Source of the DNA: Pseudoalteromonas rhizosphaerae
GTDB taxonomy: Bacteria; Pseudomonadota; Gammaproteobacteria; Enterobacterales; Alteromonadaceae
Assembly (NCBI RefSeq): GCF_902498845.1
Contig: NZ_CABVLM010000007.1
Coordinates: 1 to 64,000, forward strand
Reading direction: 5' to 3'
Length of the DNA: 64,000 nt
Shown: positions 1 through 7,511 of the stretch, in pieces
How the letters are laid out: every line of letters begins with the position of its first letter
Position numbering within the stretch: the stretch's first letter is position 1
Program-made: the position numbers and the translations under genes
Notes under the pieces: generated by a model
The model's input: the letters and a program-made list of their open reading frames with translations, nothing else
What the model was told of the DNA's origin: nothing
Databases searched by the model: none

Positions 1-150
1 TGCGGGGCTGAGACACATCGCATTTAATCAGCTAAAAGCAGAAACAAGCTTTAATAAAGGCATGCCCGCAAAACAGAAAAAAGCTATGCGCAGTACAGAT
101 TACCTTGAAAAGGTATTGAAATCATAGGCTTTTTTCATGCTCTTGCCCTG
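1..150 (+). mobile_element. right end of an ISAs1-like insertion sequence (cut by window edge)
   Basis: The transposase tail (2-127) is followed after 8 bases by a sequence ending in TTGCCCTG at 150. Read inward on the opposite strand this is CAGGGCAAGAGCATG, a CAGGG-type tip of the kind found on ISAs1-family ends. The left end lies outside the window, so the inverted-repeat match and the target-site duplication (the 8 bases after 150 would be the candidate copy) cannot be confirmed here. Confidence 0.55.
2..127 (+). CDS. ISAs1-family transposase, C-terminal fragment (5' end outside window)
   Basis: An open frame enters from the left window edge and stops at 125-127. The 41 visible residues include LRHIAFNQLKAET, a basic KAKxKKA-like stretch (MPAKQKKAMRS) and the final DYLEKVLKS. 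This is the typical tail of ISAs1-family DDE transposases, which end in a run resembling KRKxAGWDxxYLxKVL. The catalytic residues lie upstream and cannot be checked, so whether the element is intact is unknown. It marks the left border of an accessory patch of lipoprotein genes. Confidence 0.6.
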   Translation, partial: AGLRHIAFNQLKAETSFNKGMPAKQKKAMRSTDYLEKVLKS

Positions 151-355
151 ATTCAACATCGGAATATGATATTTAATTACAATCTCTACTTTGTAAGATT
201 TTAACCTTAGGTTGCTTAAGCTATAACTTCAATTTTGTATCAATCCCTTCGTTAGTTTTAGCTATTAAAAAGCGACAACAGAGTTGTTAACGAACAACCT
301 CGATGTTACCCTATTCGAAACGGACTTGAATTTATTGATAAACGGAACTTAACCT
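128..355. other. non-coding spacer
   Basis: After the IS tip the DNA is AT-rich with no open frame of note. It must hold the promoter of the gene starting at 356, but no convincing -35/-10 pair or terminator stands out. An in-frame TAA directly before 356 fixes the upstream limit of that reading frame. Confidence 0.5.
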
Positions 356-1182
356 ATGGCTATTCAATTAGCAAATTACGAAATTAATATACGCTCATTT
401 CATCCCGAAAAAGACTTTGGCTGGTCTGGTTTATGGTTTGAAGGTGATAATCGAGGGTTTTCGCTTAAACCTAGTGGTGTTGCACCTATAACCTCAAGAA
501 TTTGGCATAAATTAACGTTATCCACTAAAAAAACGATTATCACTACTCGGACTAAATCAGACCCATCAAAAGCGCCTTGGGGAGATACAAAAAAACATAT
601 GATGATTATTTAGCGCCAAAAGACAGTGCCCACCTTAAATACAAAAAACTTCTCAATGGTAATCAACAATATAAAATTACAGGGCAATATGGTGGCGTGA
701 ACCATGCCATGCCAGGGTCTTCTGAGATGCAAGAAAAATTAGGTTTATCTTACGTACCCACTTTAAATGTTAGATATAAAATTATTATAGATATAGATAC
801 TATTAACGCCCACATGGATATTGTAACTTATATCACGGGCGATGCGTTTCCAAACTGTGAAGCATTTATTGTCGGTCCTGGCGGGCAAGCTATTTCACTA
901 GGTATACATGTTCGAAAAGGTGCGCCACCTGTTAGCCTCTCTCTGAATGCAGACTTCCCCATGATCGCAAGTGCACTGCGTTTACCGCTTAACAACAATG
1001 GCAGCTTTAAAGGTACCGTTGGTGATGAGTTATTTCGCCAAGCAAATAAATACCCTAAATTAAGTTATCATAAAATAGTCGATTGGAATTACCGCTTTAC
1101 TTCTATTCCTGCAAATAGCGGCCATTGCATGTTGCTCGAAAAAGCAAGTTTAGAAAATTGCTTCAATGGCTTATTTAAATAA
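356..1182 (+). pseudogene. frameshifted gene of unknown function; either broken or read by -1 slippage
   Basis: Two overlapping frames form one protein. The first (356-613, 85 codons) reads on to TKKHMMII and stops; the second, in the -1 frame, continues as TYDDYLAPKD and runs to 1182. They meet at seven A's (589-595). The zero-frame codons there are ACA AAA AAA CAT, so the run is an A_AAA_AAA heptamer in the correct phase for -1 slippage, and a slip gives one product of about 275 residues. An added A, a sequencing error or a real mutation would look the same. I do not recognise the family; the N-terminal part has a GDNRGFS motif and there is no signal peptide. The second frame ends 11 bp before the following lipoprotein gene, so the two are probably co-transcribed. 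A TTG at 577 could start the second frame alone but has no good ribosome-binding site. Confidence 0.55.
589..595 (+). promoter_or_regulatory. candidate -1 frameshift (slippery) site, A7
   Basis: Seven consecutive A's lie so that a -1 slip of both the P-site and A-site lysine tRNAs keeps full pairing and joins the 85-codon upstream frame to the long downstream frame. The arrangement resembles the dnaX and IS-type slippery heptamers. I did not find an obvious downstream stem or upstream Shine-Dalgarno stimulator, so polymerase slippage or plain mutation is equally possible. Confidence 0.35.
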
Positions 1183-1192
1183 AGGCGACTCA

Positions 1193-2209
1193 ATGAAATC
1201 TTCCTTTAATGTCCATTTTTTAAAAGTGTTGTTTATTAGTTTAACAATAGCGCTACTTTCTGCTTGTACTGAGATAAGAAAAAGTGAACCTGCAATTTAC
1301 CTCATACCTGAAGGGTATGTTGGTTCTTTGTACATTATATTCAACGCGCCAAACGGGCAGCCGCCGAAGTACGAAGGCAACTCTCGGGTATATGATATAC
1401 CGCCATCAGGTGTACTCGTGACGCAAATGGATGTGAACGAGGGCAGAATTGAAAGTAATAAATTGCGTTTTTATTATGTCGATAAGATAGGCGATAGAAC
1501 ACCTATAACTGAACGTATAACATCAACTATTCATGACACTCCTGAAAATAGAAAAGATAAGAAAATCATCATTTTTGGTGGTGGGTTAGGCGAAGTAGAG
1601 CCAATAAATAATTGTCAAATCAATGATCAGAGTTTTGTTATAGGTAGAAAATCAGATCTCCTCGATAGCAAGAATATGTTTGATATATTTGATGCTATCA
1701 AGCTTAAAAATAGCGATGGAAAATTTTTTGATAACATGTGCCCGGATAGAAAAAGAGCCTCTCCTGCGGTTTATCTTATACCTGAAAACTATAAAGGCAC
1801 TTTTTACATTGTTTATAACGCACCAAAAGGCACGCCAGTTAAATATGAGAACGGCGTTCCCGTTTTTGCAATACCGCCATCAGGTATGCTAGTAACGCAG
1901 GCAAAAAGCAGTGCGGTTTGGGAAGAGAACCCGCCCAATTGGCATTTCTATTATGTAAATAACGAAGGTGACAGAACCCCTATTAAAGGTCGTTGGTCAT
2001 CCGATAATGTAACAGAAGGATTAGTGACATTTCATACCTCAGTAGGTGCATTTGAACCAACTAAGGGGTGTAATGCTCGTTTCCAAGAGTTTGCTATCGG
2101 TACCTCTGAAGAGATAACTAAAAACACACTTTATTTTGATATATATGGTGAAAAAGGAATAAAAAATATGGATAAATCTATTTTTAAAGGCGCTTGCTTC
2201 TTATATTAA
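1193..2209 (+). CDS. two-domain outer-membrane-type lipoprotein (DUF6843-like repeats)
   Basis: The protein has 338 residues. Its N-terminus is a lipoprotein signal ending in the lipobox LLSAC. Two related domains follow: the first begins at AIYLIPEGYVGSLYIIFNAP, the second at AVYLIPENYKGTFYIVYNAP, each continuing with a KYE(N/G)...IPPSG(V/M)LVTQ block. This resembles DUF6843, a family of small lipoproteins without known function (recognised from memory, moderate certainty). I chose the ATG at 1193 because AAAGGCG sits 7 bases upstream and the paralogue downstream conserves exactly this start and spacing; an upstream ATG at 1166 overlaps the previous gene. The first half of each domain is nearly identical to the paralogue at 2287, while the second halves diverge strongly. 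Confidence 0.75.
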   Translation: MKSSFNVHFLKVLFISLTIALLSACTEIRKSEPAIYLIPEGYVGSLYIIFNAPNGQPPKYEGNSRVYDIPPSGVLVTQMDVNEGRIESNKLRFYYVDKIGDRTPITERITSTIHDTPENRKDKKIIIFGGGLGEVEPINNCQINDQSFVIGRKSDLLDSKNMFDIFDAIKLKNSDGKFFDNMCPDRKRASPAVYLIPENYKGTFYIVYNAPKGTPVKYENGVPVFAIPPSGMLVTQAKSSAVWEENPPNWHFYYVNNEGDRTPIKGRWSSDNVTEGLVTFHTSVGAFEPTKGCNARFQEFAIGTSEEITKNTLYFDIYGEKGIKNMDKSIFKGACFLY

Positions 2210-2286
2210 ATTACATTAAATAAACGCTTCAGTTTGAAGTTTATCCAATGCATATTGAAAGTAGTGGCTTAAGTAAAGGCGACTCA

Positions 2287-3306
2287 ATGAAATCTTCCTT
2301 TAATGTCCATTTTTTAAAAGTGTTGTTTATTAGTTTAACAATAGCGCTACTTTCTGCTTGTACTGAGATAAAAAAAAGTGAACCTGCAATTTACCTCATA
2401 CCTGACGGGTATGTTGGTTCTTTGTACATTATATTCAACGCGCCAAACGGGCAGCCGCCGAAGTACGAAGGCAACTCTCGGGTATATGATATACCGCCAT
2501 CTGGTGTGCTCGTGACGCAAATGGATGTGAACGAGGGCTGGATTGAAACTAGCAAAATACAGTACTTTTACGTAAGTAATACAAATGAAAGAACACCTAT
2601 AAGTGAAGACTCTGCACTAAAAGAGCAAGATGCGACAAACAACGATATAGGAAAAACAAGAACGGTGTATGTGGGTGGCTTAGGTCAATCGGGTCCAATA
2701 TATGGCTGCACTGTAATTAATCAAAACTTTACGGTTGGCACAAATGCTGAGCAGACCGACAGCAGGAACTTGCTCAATATATACGATGCTGTAAAGCTCA
2801 ACAATATAGATGAAAAACTTTTTGATGGTATGTGTTCAAATTGAAAAAGAGCCTCTCCTGCTGTTTATCTTATACCTGAAAACTATAAAGGCACTTTTTA
2901 CATTGTTTATAACGCACCTAAAGGAACACCCGCTAAATATGAGAACGGCGTTCCCGTTTTTGCAATACCGCCATCAGGTATGCTAGTAACGCAGGCAAAA
3001 AGCAGTGCGGTTTGGGAAGAGAACCCGCCCAATTGGCATTTCTATTATGTAAATAACAAAGGTGACAGAACGCCTATTAAAGGCCGTTGGCATGATGACA
3101 TAGAAAATACTTCTGAATATAGGAGCAGTAAGCAGTTAACTACGTTTCATGCAAACGTGGGTGAAGTTGTGCTTGCAAAAAAATGCAGTGCCCACGCACA
3201 GCTATTTGCAGTAGGACAAGTCAGCGATATTTTTGACAGCCAATTCCAGTTTGATTTAAGAAAGCATCTTGCCGCAGTACTCTATGAAAAAGTATGCATA
3301 AAATAA
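2287..3306 (+). pseudogene. second two-domain lipoprotein copy, interrupted by one in-frame TGA
   Basis: This is a tandem paralogue of the 1193-2209 gene with the same ribosome-binding site, signal peptide and lipobox. The frame is open to 2841, meets TGA at 2842-2844, then continues in the same frame to 3306. Copy 1 has AGA at the equivalent place (AGAAAAAGAGCC against TGAAAAAGAGCC), so one A-to-T change explains the stop. Without readthrough the product is a 185-residue one-domain lipoprotein, which could still be exported and stable. With readthrough it would be about 339 residues. The part from 2845 has no start with a good ribosome-binding site, so it is probably not translated alone. 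The tail (after 3090) is unrelated in detail to copy 1. Confidence 0.75.
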
Positions 3307-3333
3307 TAACTGATGAAATTCACTAAATTATAA

Positions 3334-3519
3334 TGCTCTATCAAATACTGTACCTATTCCCAAGAGGTTCGCAGCGAGCAAAATGCGCTACAACAGATGG
3401 GCATTACCTCAGTGCCAACTTTTATCATTAACGAGCAATACGCCCTCACTGGCGGCCAACCAAGTGACGCATTTGTGCAAGCCTTTAAACAAATCGCCGA
3501 GCAAGAAGCACAGCAGTAA
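3334..3519 (+). pseudogene. 3' remnant of a DsbA-family oxidoreductase gene (FrnE-like)
   Basis: An open frame with no start codon or ribosome-binding site reads YSQEVRSEQNALQQMGITSVP, then TFIINEQYALTGGQP, ending at TAA 3517-3519. The cis-proline motif (SVPTFIIN), the YALTGGQP loop and the trailing helix are the C-terminal part of FrnE/DsbA-type thiol oxidoreductases, whose intact length is about 210-220 residues. The N-terminal CxxC half is missing. The homology starts about 30 bp after the lipoprotein pseudogene, so the accessory patch to the left probably replaced or was inserted into this gene. Confidence 0.7.
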
Positions 3520-3522
3520 AAT

Positions 3523-3577
3523 AAAAAGCCATGTAACAACTATTGGGGGTCACTTCAACTAAGTTACGTGGCTTTTT
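3523..3577. terminator. bidirectional terminator
   Basis: Arms AAAAAGCCATGTAAC (3523-3537) and GTTACGTGGCTTTTT (3563-3577) pair with a single G-T wobble across a 25-base loop. The T run on each strand lets it end both the DsbA remnant and the minus-strand SIMPL gene. Confidence 0.65.
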
Positions 3578-3593
3578 ACCTTATGTGCCAATC

Positions 3594-4334
3594 TTAGGGT
3601 GCTGTTGAATCAGTGAGTTCTAAATCAAATACTGCACTGACTGATGCCGAAAAAACAATATTTTCCTTCAAGTACTTACCAGGGCTTGTAAATTGCTGAG
3701 TCCGATTACCGCTCACTACAATTCGATCAATAGCTTGATTTTCGCCATACCGATTAAAACTATTATTGGCAGCCGAGTTGATACTATAAATACTCCCAAG
3801 CTTAGTACCAAATGCCTTGGCTAATGAGCTGGCTTTCTCTTTTGCATCATTCACAGCCATCGCATTGACTTGTGCTTTTAAAGCCTTCGCTGCTGATGAT
3901 TTTAGCTCTATACTTTTAATTGCATCAATTTTTACGCTCAGTGCAAAATCCAGGAGTGCATTCAAACGCTTAATATCCGTTAATGTTACTTTAATACTGC
4001 GGTTAGCTGTATAGCCTTCCAATTGCTGTTTATCGCTCTCGGTATACGAATAGCTCGGCTGCGTGTTAATGCTTGAAGCAGAAACATTTTTCTCATCAAT
4101 ATTAAACTTAGAGAGGCCAGCTAAAAAACTATTGATCCGATTATCAACATCCTTTTTCGCATCTAAACTAGAGACTTGTAAACTTTCCACCTCGAGGTTA
4201 ATCACAGCAATATCAGGCTTTGCTTTTAACTGCGCCTCCCCGGTGACTACAATATGTCGGTTATCTGGCAAAGCCGTATTTGCATTGACAAATGAGGCAA
4301 AAGCTAAGAACGCAAAAAGACTAACGTAATTCAT
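3594..4334 (-). CDS. periplasmic SIMPL-domain (DUF541) protein
   Basis: The 246-residue product has a cleavable signal peptide (MNYVSLFAFLAFASFVNA) followed by a SIMPL/DUF541 domain. The family hallmark at its start, HIVVTGEAQLKAKPDIAVINLEV in part, is clear, and the C-terminal FSASVSAVFDLE strand is typical. SIMPL proteins, such as E. coli YggE, are periplasmic and oligomeric and have been linked to oxidative-stress resistance, but the molecular activity is unsettled. I chose the ATG at 4334 because AAGGGATATT precedes it and it starts the signal peptide; a start 15 codons upstream would add a charged, non-signal segment. It lies 47 bp downstream of the P-loop kinase gene on the same strand. 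Confidence 0.85.
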   Translation of the reverse strand: MNYVSLFAFLAFASFVNANTALPDNRHIVVTGEAQLKAKPDIAVINLEVESLQVSSLDAKKDVDNRINSFLAGLSKFNIDEKNVSASSINTQPSYSYTESDKQQLEGYTANRSIKVTLTDIKRLNALLDFALSVKIDAIKSIELKSSAAKALKAQVNAMAVNDAKEKASSLAKAFGTKLGSIYSINSAANNSFNRYGENQAIDRIVVSGNRTQQFTSPGKYLKENIVFSASVSAVFDLELTDSTAP

Positions 4335-4381
4335 AATATCCCTTTCAAAAAAACCAGTAAATACGTAAGAGCATGGCAACC

Positions 4382-4882
4382 TTACATCGTTTCTTTATCA
4401 ATTACTTTAATATTGTAAAACTCACTATCGCTTGGCTCTTCGAAATATTGAGTAACGTGATTAAACACAGCTTCAGTGTCAAATGCAGCTCTATTTGGTT
4501 GTTCAATGCATCGCCGGGCAATTTGCTGAAGGCATAACTCATTCGATACTTTTAAGTAAGTAAACTCAATATTAGCTTGTATTTCAGTAGCTAAACTTTT
4601 TAACCATGCTCGCTGTTTTTTTGTATTAGCAGGGAAGTCCATAACCACAGTCGCGCCAGCTTGCAGAATATTTTGAACATGAACTTTGAGTAAAGACCTC
4701 AATAAACCAGAGTAGTTAATATAATCTTCAAACGACTTGATTTGGTCAGGGTAAAGTGTAGCCAACCAGTCATCTTCACTGATAAGCACGGCATTACGTT
4801 CAAGAGCTATTTTTTTAGCTTCGGTTGATTTACCTGCCCCCATTTTGCCACAGAATAACAGTAAAGATCCCGCTACCACCAT
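4382..4882 (-). CDS. P-loop kinase-like ATPase (zeta-toxin/AAA_33 type)
   Basis: A 166-residue protein with a Walker A motif GKMGAGKST at residues 12-20 and an acidic SEDDW motif near residue 36. This matches small P-loop kinases of the AAA_33 / zeta-like group, which phosphorylate small molecules or nucleotides. A VVMDFPAN stretch around residue 80 is consistent with Walker B. AAGGAGAACGGTTC precedes the ATG, a strong ribosome-binding site. No antitoxin-like gene lies beside it, so a toxin role is not supported. The substrate cannot be read from the sequence. The following SIMPL gene is probably co-transcribed. Confidence 0.75.
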   Translation of the reverse strand: MVVAGSLLLFCGKMGAGKSTEAKKIALERNAVLISEDDWLATLYPDQIKSFEDYINYSGLLRSLLKVHVQNILQAGATVVMDFPANTKKQRAWLKSLATEIQANIEFTYLKVSNELCLQQIARRCIEQPNRAAFDTEAVFNHVTQYFEEPSDSEFYNIKVIDKETM

Positions 4883-5227
4883 GAACCGTTCTCCTTGTTG
4901 TATTTTGGTTTCTATGCAAATAACTTAACACAAGCTGTAAAGATATAGCACTGTATTAAGTATCACATGAGTCTTAAAAATTAAGCTAATTTTAAGATGG
5001 GTGTCTGCGAAAATATTGTGTTATTGCACAACCCAATTTAAAGACACCCACTTTAAACTAATGACTGTTTTTTCTTGAACCTAGCTAATTATAAGCATGG
5101 CTCTTCCCTGTTACATTCCTTTACAGACTTGCGTGCCTATTTTTATTGTGATTTTACAAGTCGTGGTATTCTTCACAAAAAGTAGCGTCTATATTTTCGC
5201 TGCACTAATTATAAAAATGGAGAACGT
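4883..5227. other. divergent promoter region with a long hairpin
   Basis: This 345-bp region separates the minus-strand kinase from the plus-strand YfcC-type transporter. Its main feature is an imperfect 16-base inverted repeat, arms 4991-5006 and 5042-5057, around the core TGGGTGTCT/AGACACCC(A), with a 35-base loop. It has no T tail in either direction. A ribosome-binding site (ATGGAGAACGT) precedes the ATG at 5228. No known riboswitch class was recognised. Confidence 0.45.
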
Positions 5228-6640
5228 ATGAGTAATTCTTTTAAAGTGCCGCATACTTTAATTTTACTGCTGGGTATGATGGTCACTGCGTTAGTTGCTA
5301 CGTGGCTAGTACCGCAGGGATTTTTTGATACTACATTATCTGATTCTGGCCGAGAAATGGTGATCGCAGGCACCTATCAAACTGTTGCGGAACGTCATTA
5401 TTTGACCCCATGGGATTTATTAACCGCTATTCCGCGTGCTTTTGCCGCTGCGCAAGATGTGATCTTTTTTGTATTGATTGTTGGCGGCGTACTTGCCATT
5501 GCCCGTGCTACCGGCACGGTTGATGCGTTGATTGGTCGTTTACTTGAACGCCATGGTAAACAACCACAACGACTTATTTTTATGGTGGTATTTTGCTTTG
5601 CCTTAGCGTCGAGCAGCATTGGTACTGCGGGAGAATACATTCCGTTTGTGCTGATTTTAGTCGCTTTATGTAAAGCCATGCGCCTTGATGCAATGACTGC
5701 GGTCGGTATGATTGTGGCAGGTTACGGGATTGGTTATGGGGTATCGGCGTTTAACCCGTTTACGGTGTTAATTGCTCAGCAAATTGCTGAAATTCCAGTT
5801 TATTCTGGCTTATGGTTACGTTTGGCGATATTCGTGCCGTTTGTATTAATTGGCTTTCACCATGTGTGGCAATACACTAAAAAAGTCGCAAACGATCCAA
5901 GTAAATCCATGATGCTTGATGTACCTTGCCCTTTAAGCGATAAAGCAACACCGCAGTATCCTGTACTTGCGCTGCGCCATAAACTAATTTTAGGCAGTTT
6001 TATCATCACTCTTGCTGTCGCTGTGTGGGGTATTGCCACTAAAGGTTGGTACTTATACGAGCTAGGCGGTGTATTTATTGCCTGGGGTGCGATTGTTGCT
6101 GTACTGGGGCGCTTATCAGCAGATGAAACTGCCAACCGTTTTATTGAAGGGGTCTCAGATCTCGTGACTACCGCTATTTTAATTGGTGTGGCCCGTGGTA
6201 TTGCCTTGATACTGGAAGATGGGCAAATTTTGCATAGTTTAGTGCATGGTATGTCGCTACCGCTTTCGTATGTGAGCGCCGAGCTCTCAGCCATTGGAAT
6301 GTTAGTCATTCAAACAATACTCAATACCTTTATTCCATCAGGCTCTGGCCAAGCGTATGTGACTATGCCGCTGATGGCCCCGCTGGGCGATTTAGTCGGC
6401 GTGCCACGCCAAGTGGCTGTACTTGCATATCAATTTGGCGATGGCTTTTCAAATATGATCATCCCAACTAATGCAGTCTTAATGGGGATTTTAGGGATGG
6501 CGGGCGTACCTTACGGCCATTGGTTCCGCTTTTGCTTGCCATTGTTACTTAAGTTAATGTTAGCCGCATCAATTGTATTAGTGCTTGCAGTAATGTTTGG
6601 TTACGGCTTAGATGTACAACCAAGTGCCGTTGGCAGCTAA
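5228..6640 (+). CDS. YfcC-family (DcuC/C4-dicarboxylate carrier-like) membrane transporter
   Basis: A 470-residue polytopic protein with about 11-12 hydrophobic segments. It begins with a membrane helix and a WLVPQGFF motif, and carries the conserved blocks SSSIGTAGEYIPFVLIL, GYGVSAFNPFTV, TFIPSGSGQAYVTMPLM and GDGFSNMIIPTNAVLMGIL. These are characteristic of the YfcC / short-chain C4-dicarboxylate-type family (PF03606). Members move carboxylates, amino acids such as ornithine/arginine, or peptides; the substrate here is not evident. GGAGAACGT precedes the ATG. It stands alone as a monocistronic unit and is closed by a perfect terminator 15 bp after its stop. Confidence 0.8.
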   Translation: MSNSFKVPHTLILLLGMMVTALVATWLVPQGFFDTTLSDSGREMVIAGTYQTVAERHYLTPWDLLTAIPRAFAAAQDVIFFVLIVGGVLAIARATGTVDALIGRLLERHGKQPQRLIFMVVFCFALASSSIGTAGEYIPFVLILVALCKAMRLDAMTAVGMIVAGYGIGYGVSAFNPFTVLIAQQIAEIPVYSGLWLRLAIFVPFVLIGFHHVWQYTKKVANDPSKSMMLDVPCPLSDKATPQYPVLALRHKLILGSFIITLAVAVWGIATKGWYLYELGGVFIAWGAIVAVLGRLSADETANRFIEGVSDLVTTAILIGVARGIALILEDGQILHSLVHGMSLPLSYVSAELSAIGMLVIQTILNTFIPSGSGQAYVTMPLMAPLGDLVGVPRQVAVLAYQFGDGFSNMIIPTNAVLMGILGMAGVPYGHWFRFCLPLLLKLMLAASIVLVLAVMFGYGLDVQPSAVGS

Positions 6641-6654
6641 AGTTACTGGATGCT

Positions 6655-6694
6655 TAAACGTAAAAACCACCTTTGTAGGTGGTTTTTACGTTTA
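6655..6694. terminator. strong bidirectional terminator
   Basis: A perfect 18-base stem (6655-6672 with 6677-6694, core AAAAACCACCT / AGGTGGTTTTT) closes on a TTGT loop. It serves the plus-strand transporter and the minus-strand ppiC equally. Confidence 0.85.
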
Positions 6695-6749
6695 AATCAA
6701 AGTCACTCGTTTTTCTAGCTAACTTTACTCTCGCTAACTTTATTTACTC

Positions 6750-7028
6750 TTACGTTCTATACAGCACTTTGATAACATGCCAGCCAAATTTGGTTTTAAC
6801 TAAATGTGGCTCTAAGATCTCAGCACTAAAAGCGACTTTATCAAACTGTGGAACCATTTGGCCGCGTTTAAACTCACCTAAATCACCGCCTTTTTTACCT
6901 GACGGGCAGGTTGAATGCTTTTTAGCAAGCACTTGAAACTTAGCGCCTTTTTTTAATTGCTTGATGATATCTTCAGCAAGTTCTTTATGCTTAACCAAAA
7001 TATGTAATGCGTGTGCAGTGCTGACCAT
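6750..7028 (-). CDS. ppiC: PpiC-type parvulin peptidyl-prolyl isomerase
   Basis: The 92-residue protein is a single parvulin domain with no signal peptide. The motifs [48 protein letters not shown] and FGWHVIKV are those of cytoplasmic PpiC (93 residues in E. coli). Active-site residues typical of the family (His near the N-terminus, the Cys of the STCPSG loop, Phe and the C-terminal His) are present. It catalyses cis-trans isomerisation of peptidyl-proline bonds. A weak AGAGAC ribosome-binding site precedes ATG. The start of the DCC gene's 3' neighbour lies 50 bp away, and the shared terminator at 6655 ends it. Confidence 0.92.
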   Translation of the reverse strand: MVSTAHALHILVKHKELAEDIIKQLKKGAKFQVLAKKHSTCPSGKKGGDLGEFKRGQMVPQFDKVAFSAEILEPHLVKTKFGWHVIKVLYRT

Positions 7029-7081
7029 TATTTGTCTCTACTAAATTTAACTGCGGCGATTTTAACACAACATTTAATGCC

Positions 7082-7507
7082 TTATAAGTAATGCTGATCA
7101 TAGTCACTGTTTGGTATACGACAGTAATCGTACTTGCCAAATAAGCGATATCGATTAAACGCAATGCGATCGTACGCCCAGTTACGCAGGCATTTGGGAA
7201 TTATTCGCAATATTTTAGCTATCTGCCAAGGCCAACCAAGCTGCGTTACAATATTAATAAATGCATCACTTTGCGTAATACATTGATTATTTTCAACATA
7301 AATCATAGTTTTATAATTATCAGTTGCATAGTTAAAGTAGCTTAGGATCGCTTGGCCTTTTAAAGACTGCACACTGCATAGTTTAAAATGCAGCTGCTTG
7401 TCGTGTTTAATAATAAAATTGCACCACGCGCTGCATAGCTTACACTGCCCGTCGAATAAAATGATTTTATTGTGTTGCATCAATTGTTGCGCATTCAATG
7501 TTGGCAT
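7082..7507 (-). CDS. DCC-family thiol-disulfide oxidoreductase-like protein (DUF393, YuxK type)
   Basis: From the ATG at 7507 the protein is 141 residues long. It has the defining N-terminal motif FDGQCKLCSAWCNF (DGxCxxC at residues 19-25) and the AFINIVTQLGWPW..AKILRIIPKCLRNWAYD..A.NRY.LFG block of the DCC/DUF393 family. Members are thioredoxin-like in the motif, but their function is poorly defined. A longer frame upstream would run through the LysE gene, so I reject it. The start lies 4 bp after the LysE stop, suggesting translational coupling; the ribosome-binding site is weak, and ATG nine codons on is an alternative start. Confidence 0.78.
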   Translation of the reverse strand: MPTLNAQQLMQHNKIILFDGQCKLCSAWCNFIIKHDKQLHFKLCSVQSLKGQAILSYFNYATDNYKTMIYVENNQCITQSDAFINIVTQLGWPWQIAKILRIIPKCLRNWAYDRIAFNRYRLFGKYDYCRIPNSDYDQHYL

Positions 7508-7511
7508 AAAA

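Noticed and set aside
577..1182. Independent gene starting with TTG at 577
   Set aside because: The frame lacks a ribosome-binding site and its sequence continues the upstream frame exactly at the A7 run, so one split gene explains both.
2842..2844. Selenocysteine codon at the in-frame TGA
   Set aside because: Copy 1 has arginine there, the position is not cysteine in the paralogue, and no SECIS-like stem was evident just after the stop.
2980..3306. Separate small gene after the TGA of the second lipoprotein
   Set aside because: It is in the same frame as the upstream part and its ATG is an internal methionine (GMLVTQ) also present in copy 1. No ribosome-binding site precedes it.
4382..4882. 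Zeta toxin of a toxin-antitoxin pair
   Set aside because: Only the P-loop kinase part is evident and no short antitoxin gene precedes it, so a plain small-molecule kinase is the safer call.
5857..6309. Minus-strand open frame inside the YfcC-type gene
   Set aside because: It is antisense to a clear membrane transporter; its composition follows from the codon pattern of the real gene and it has no start signals.
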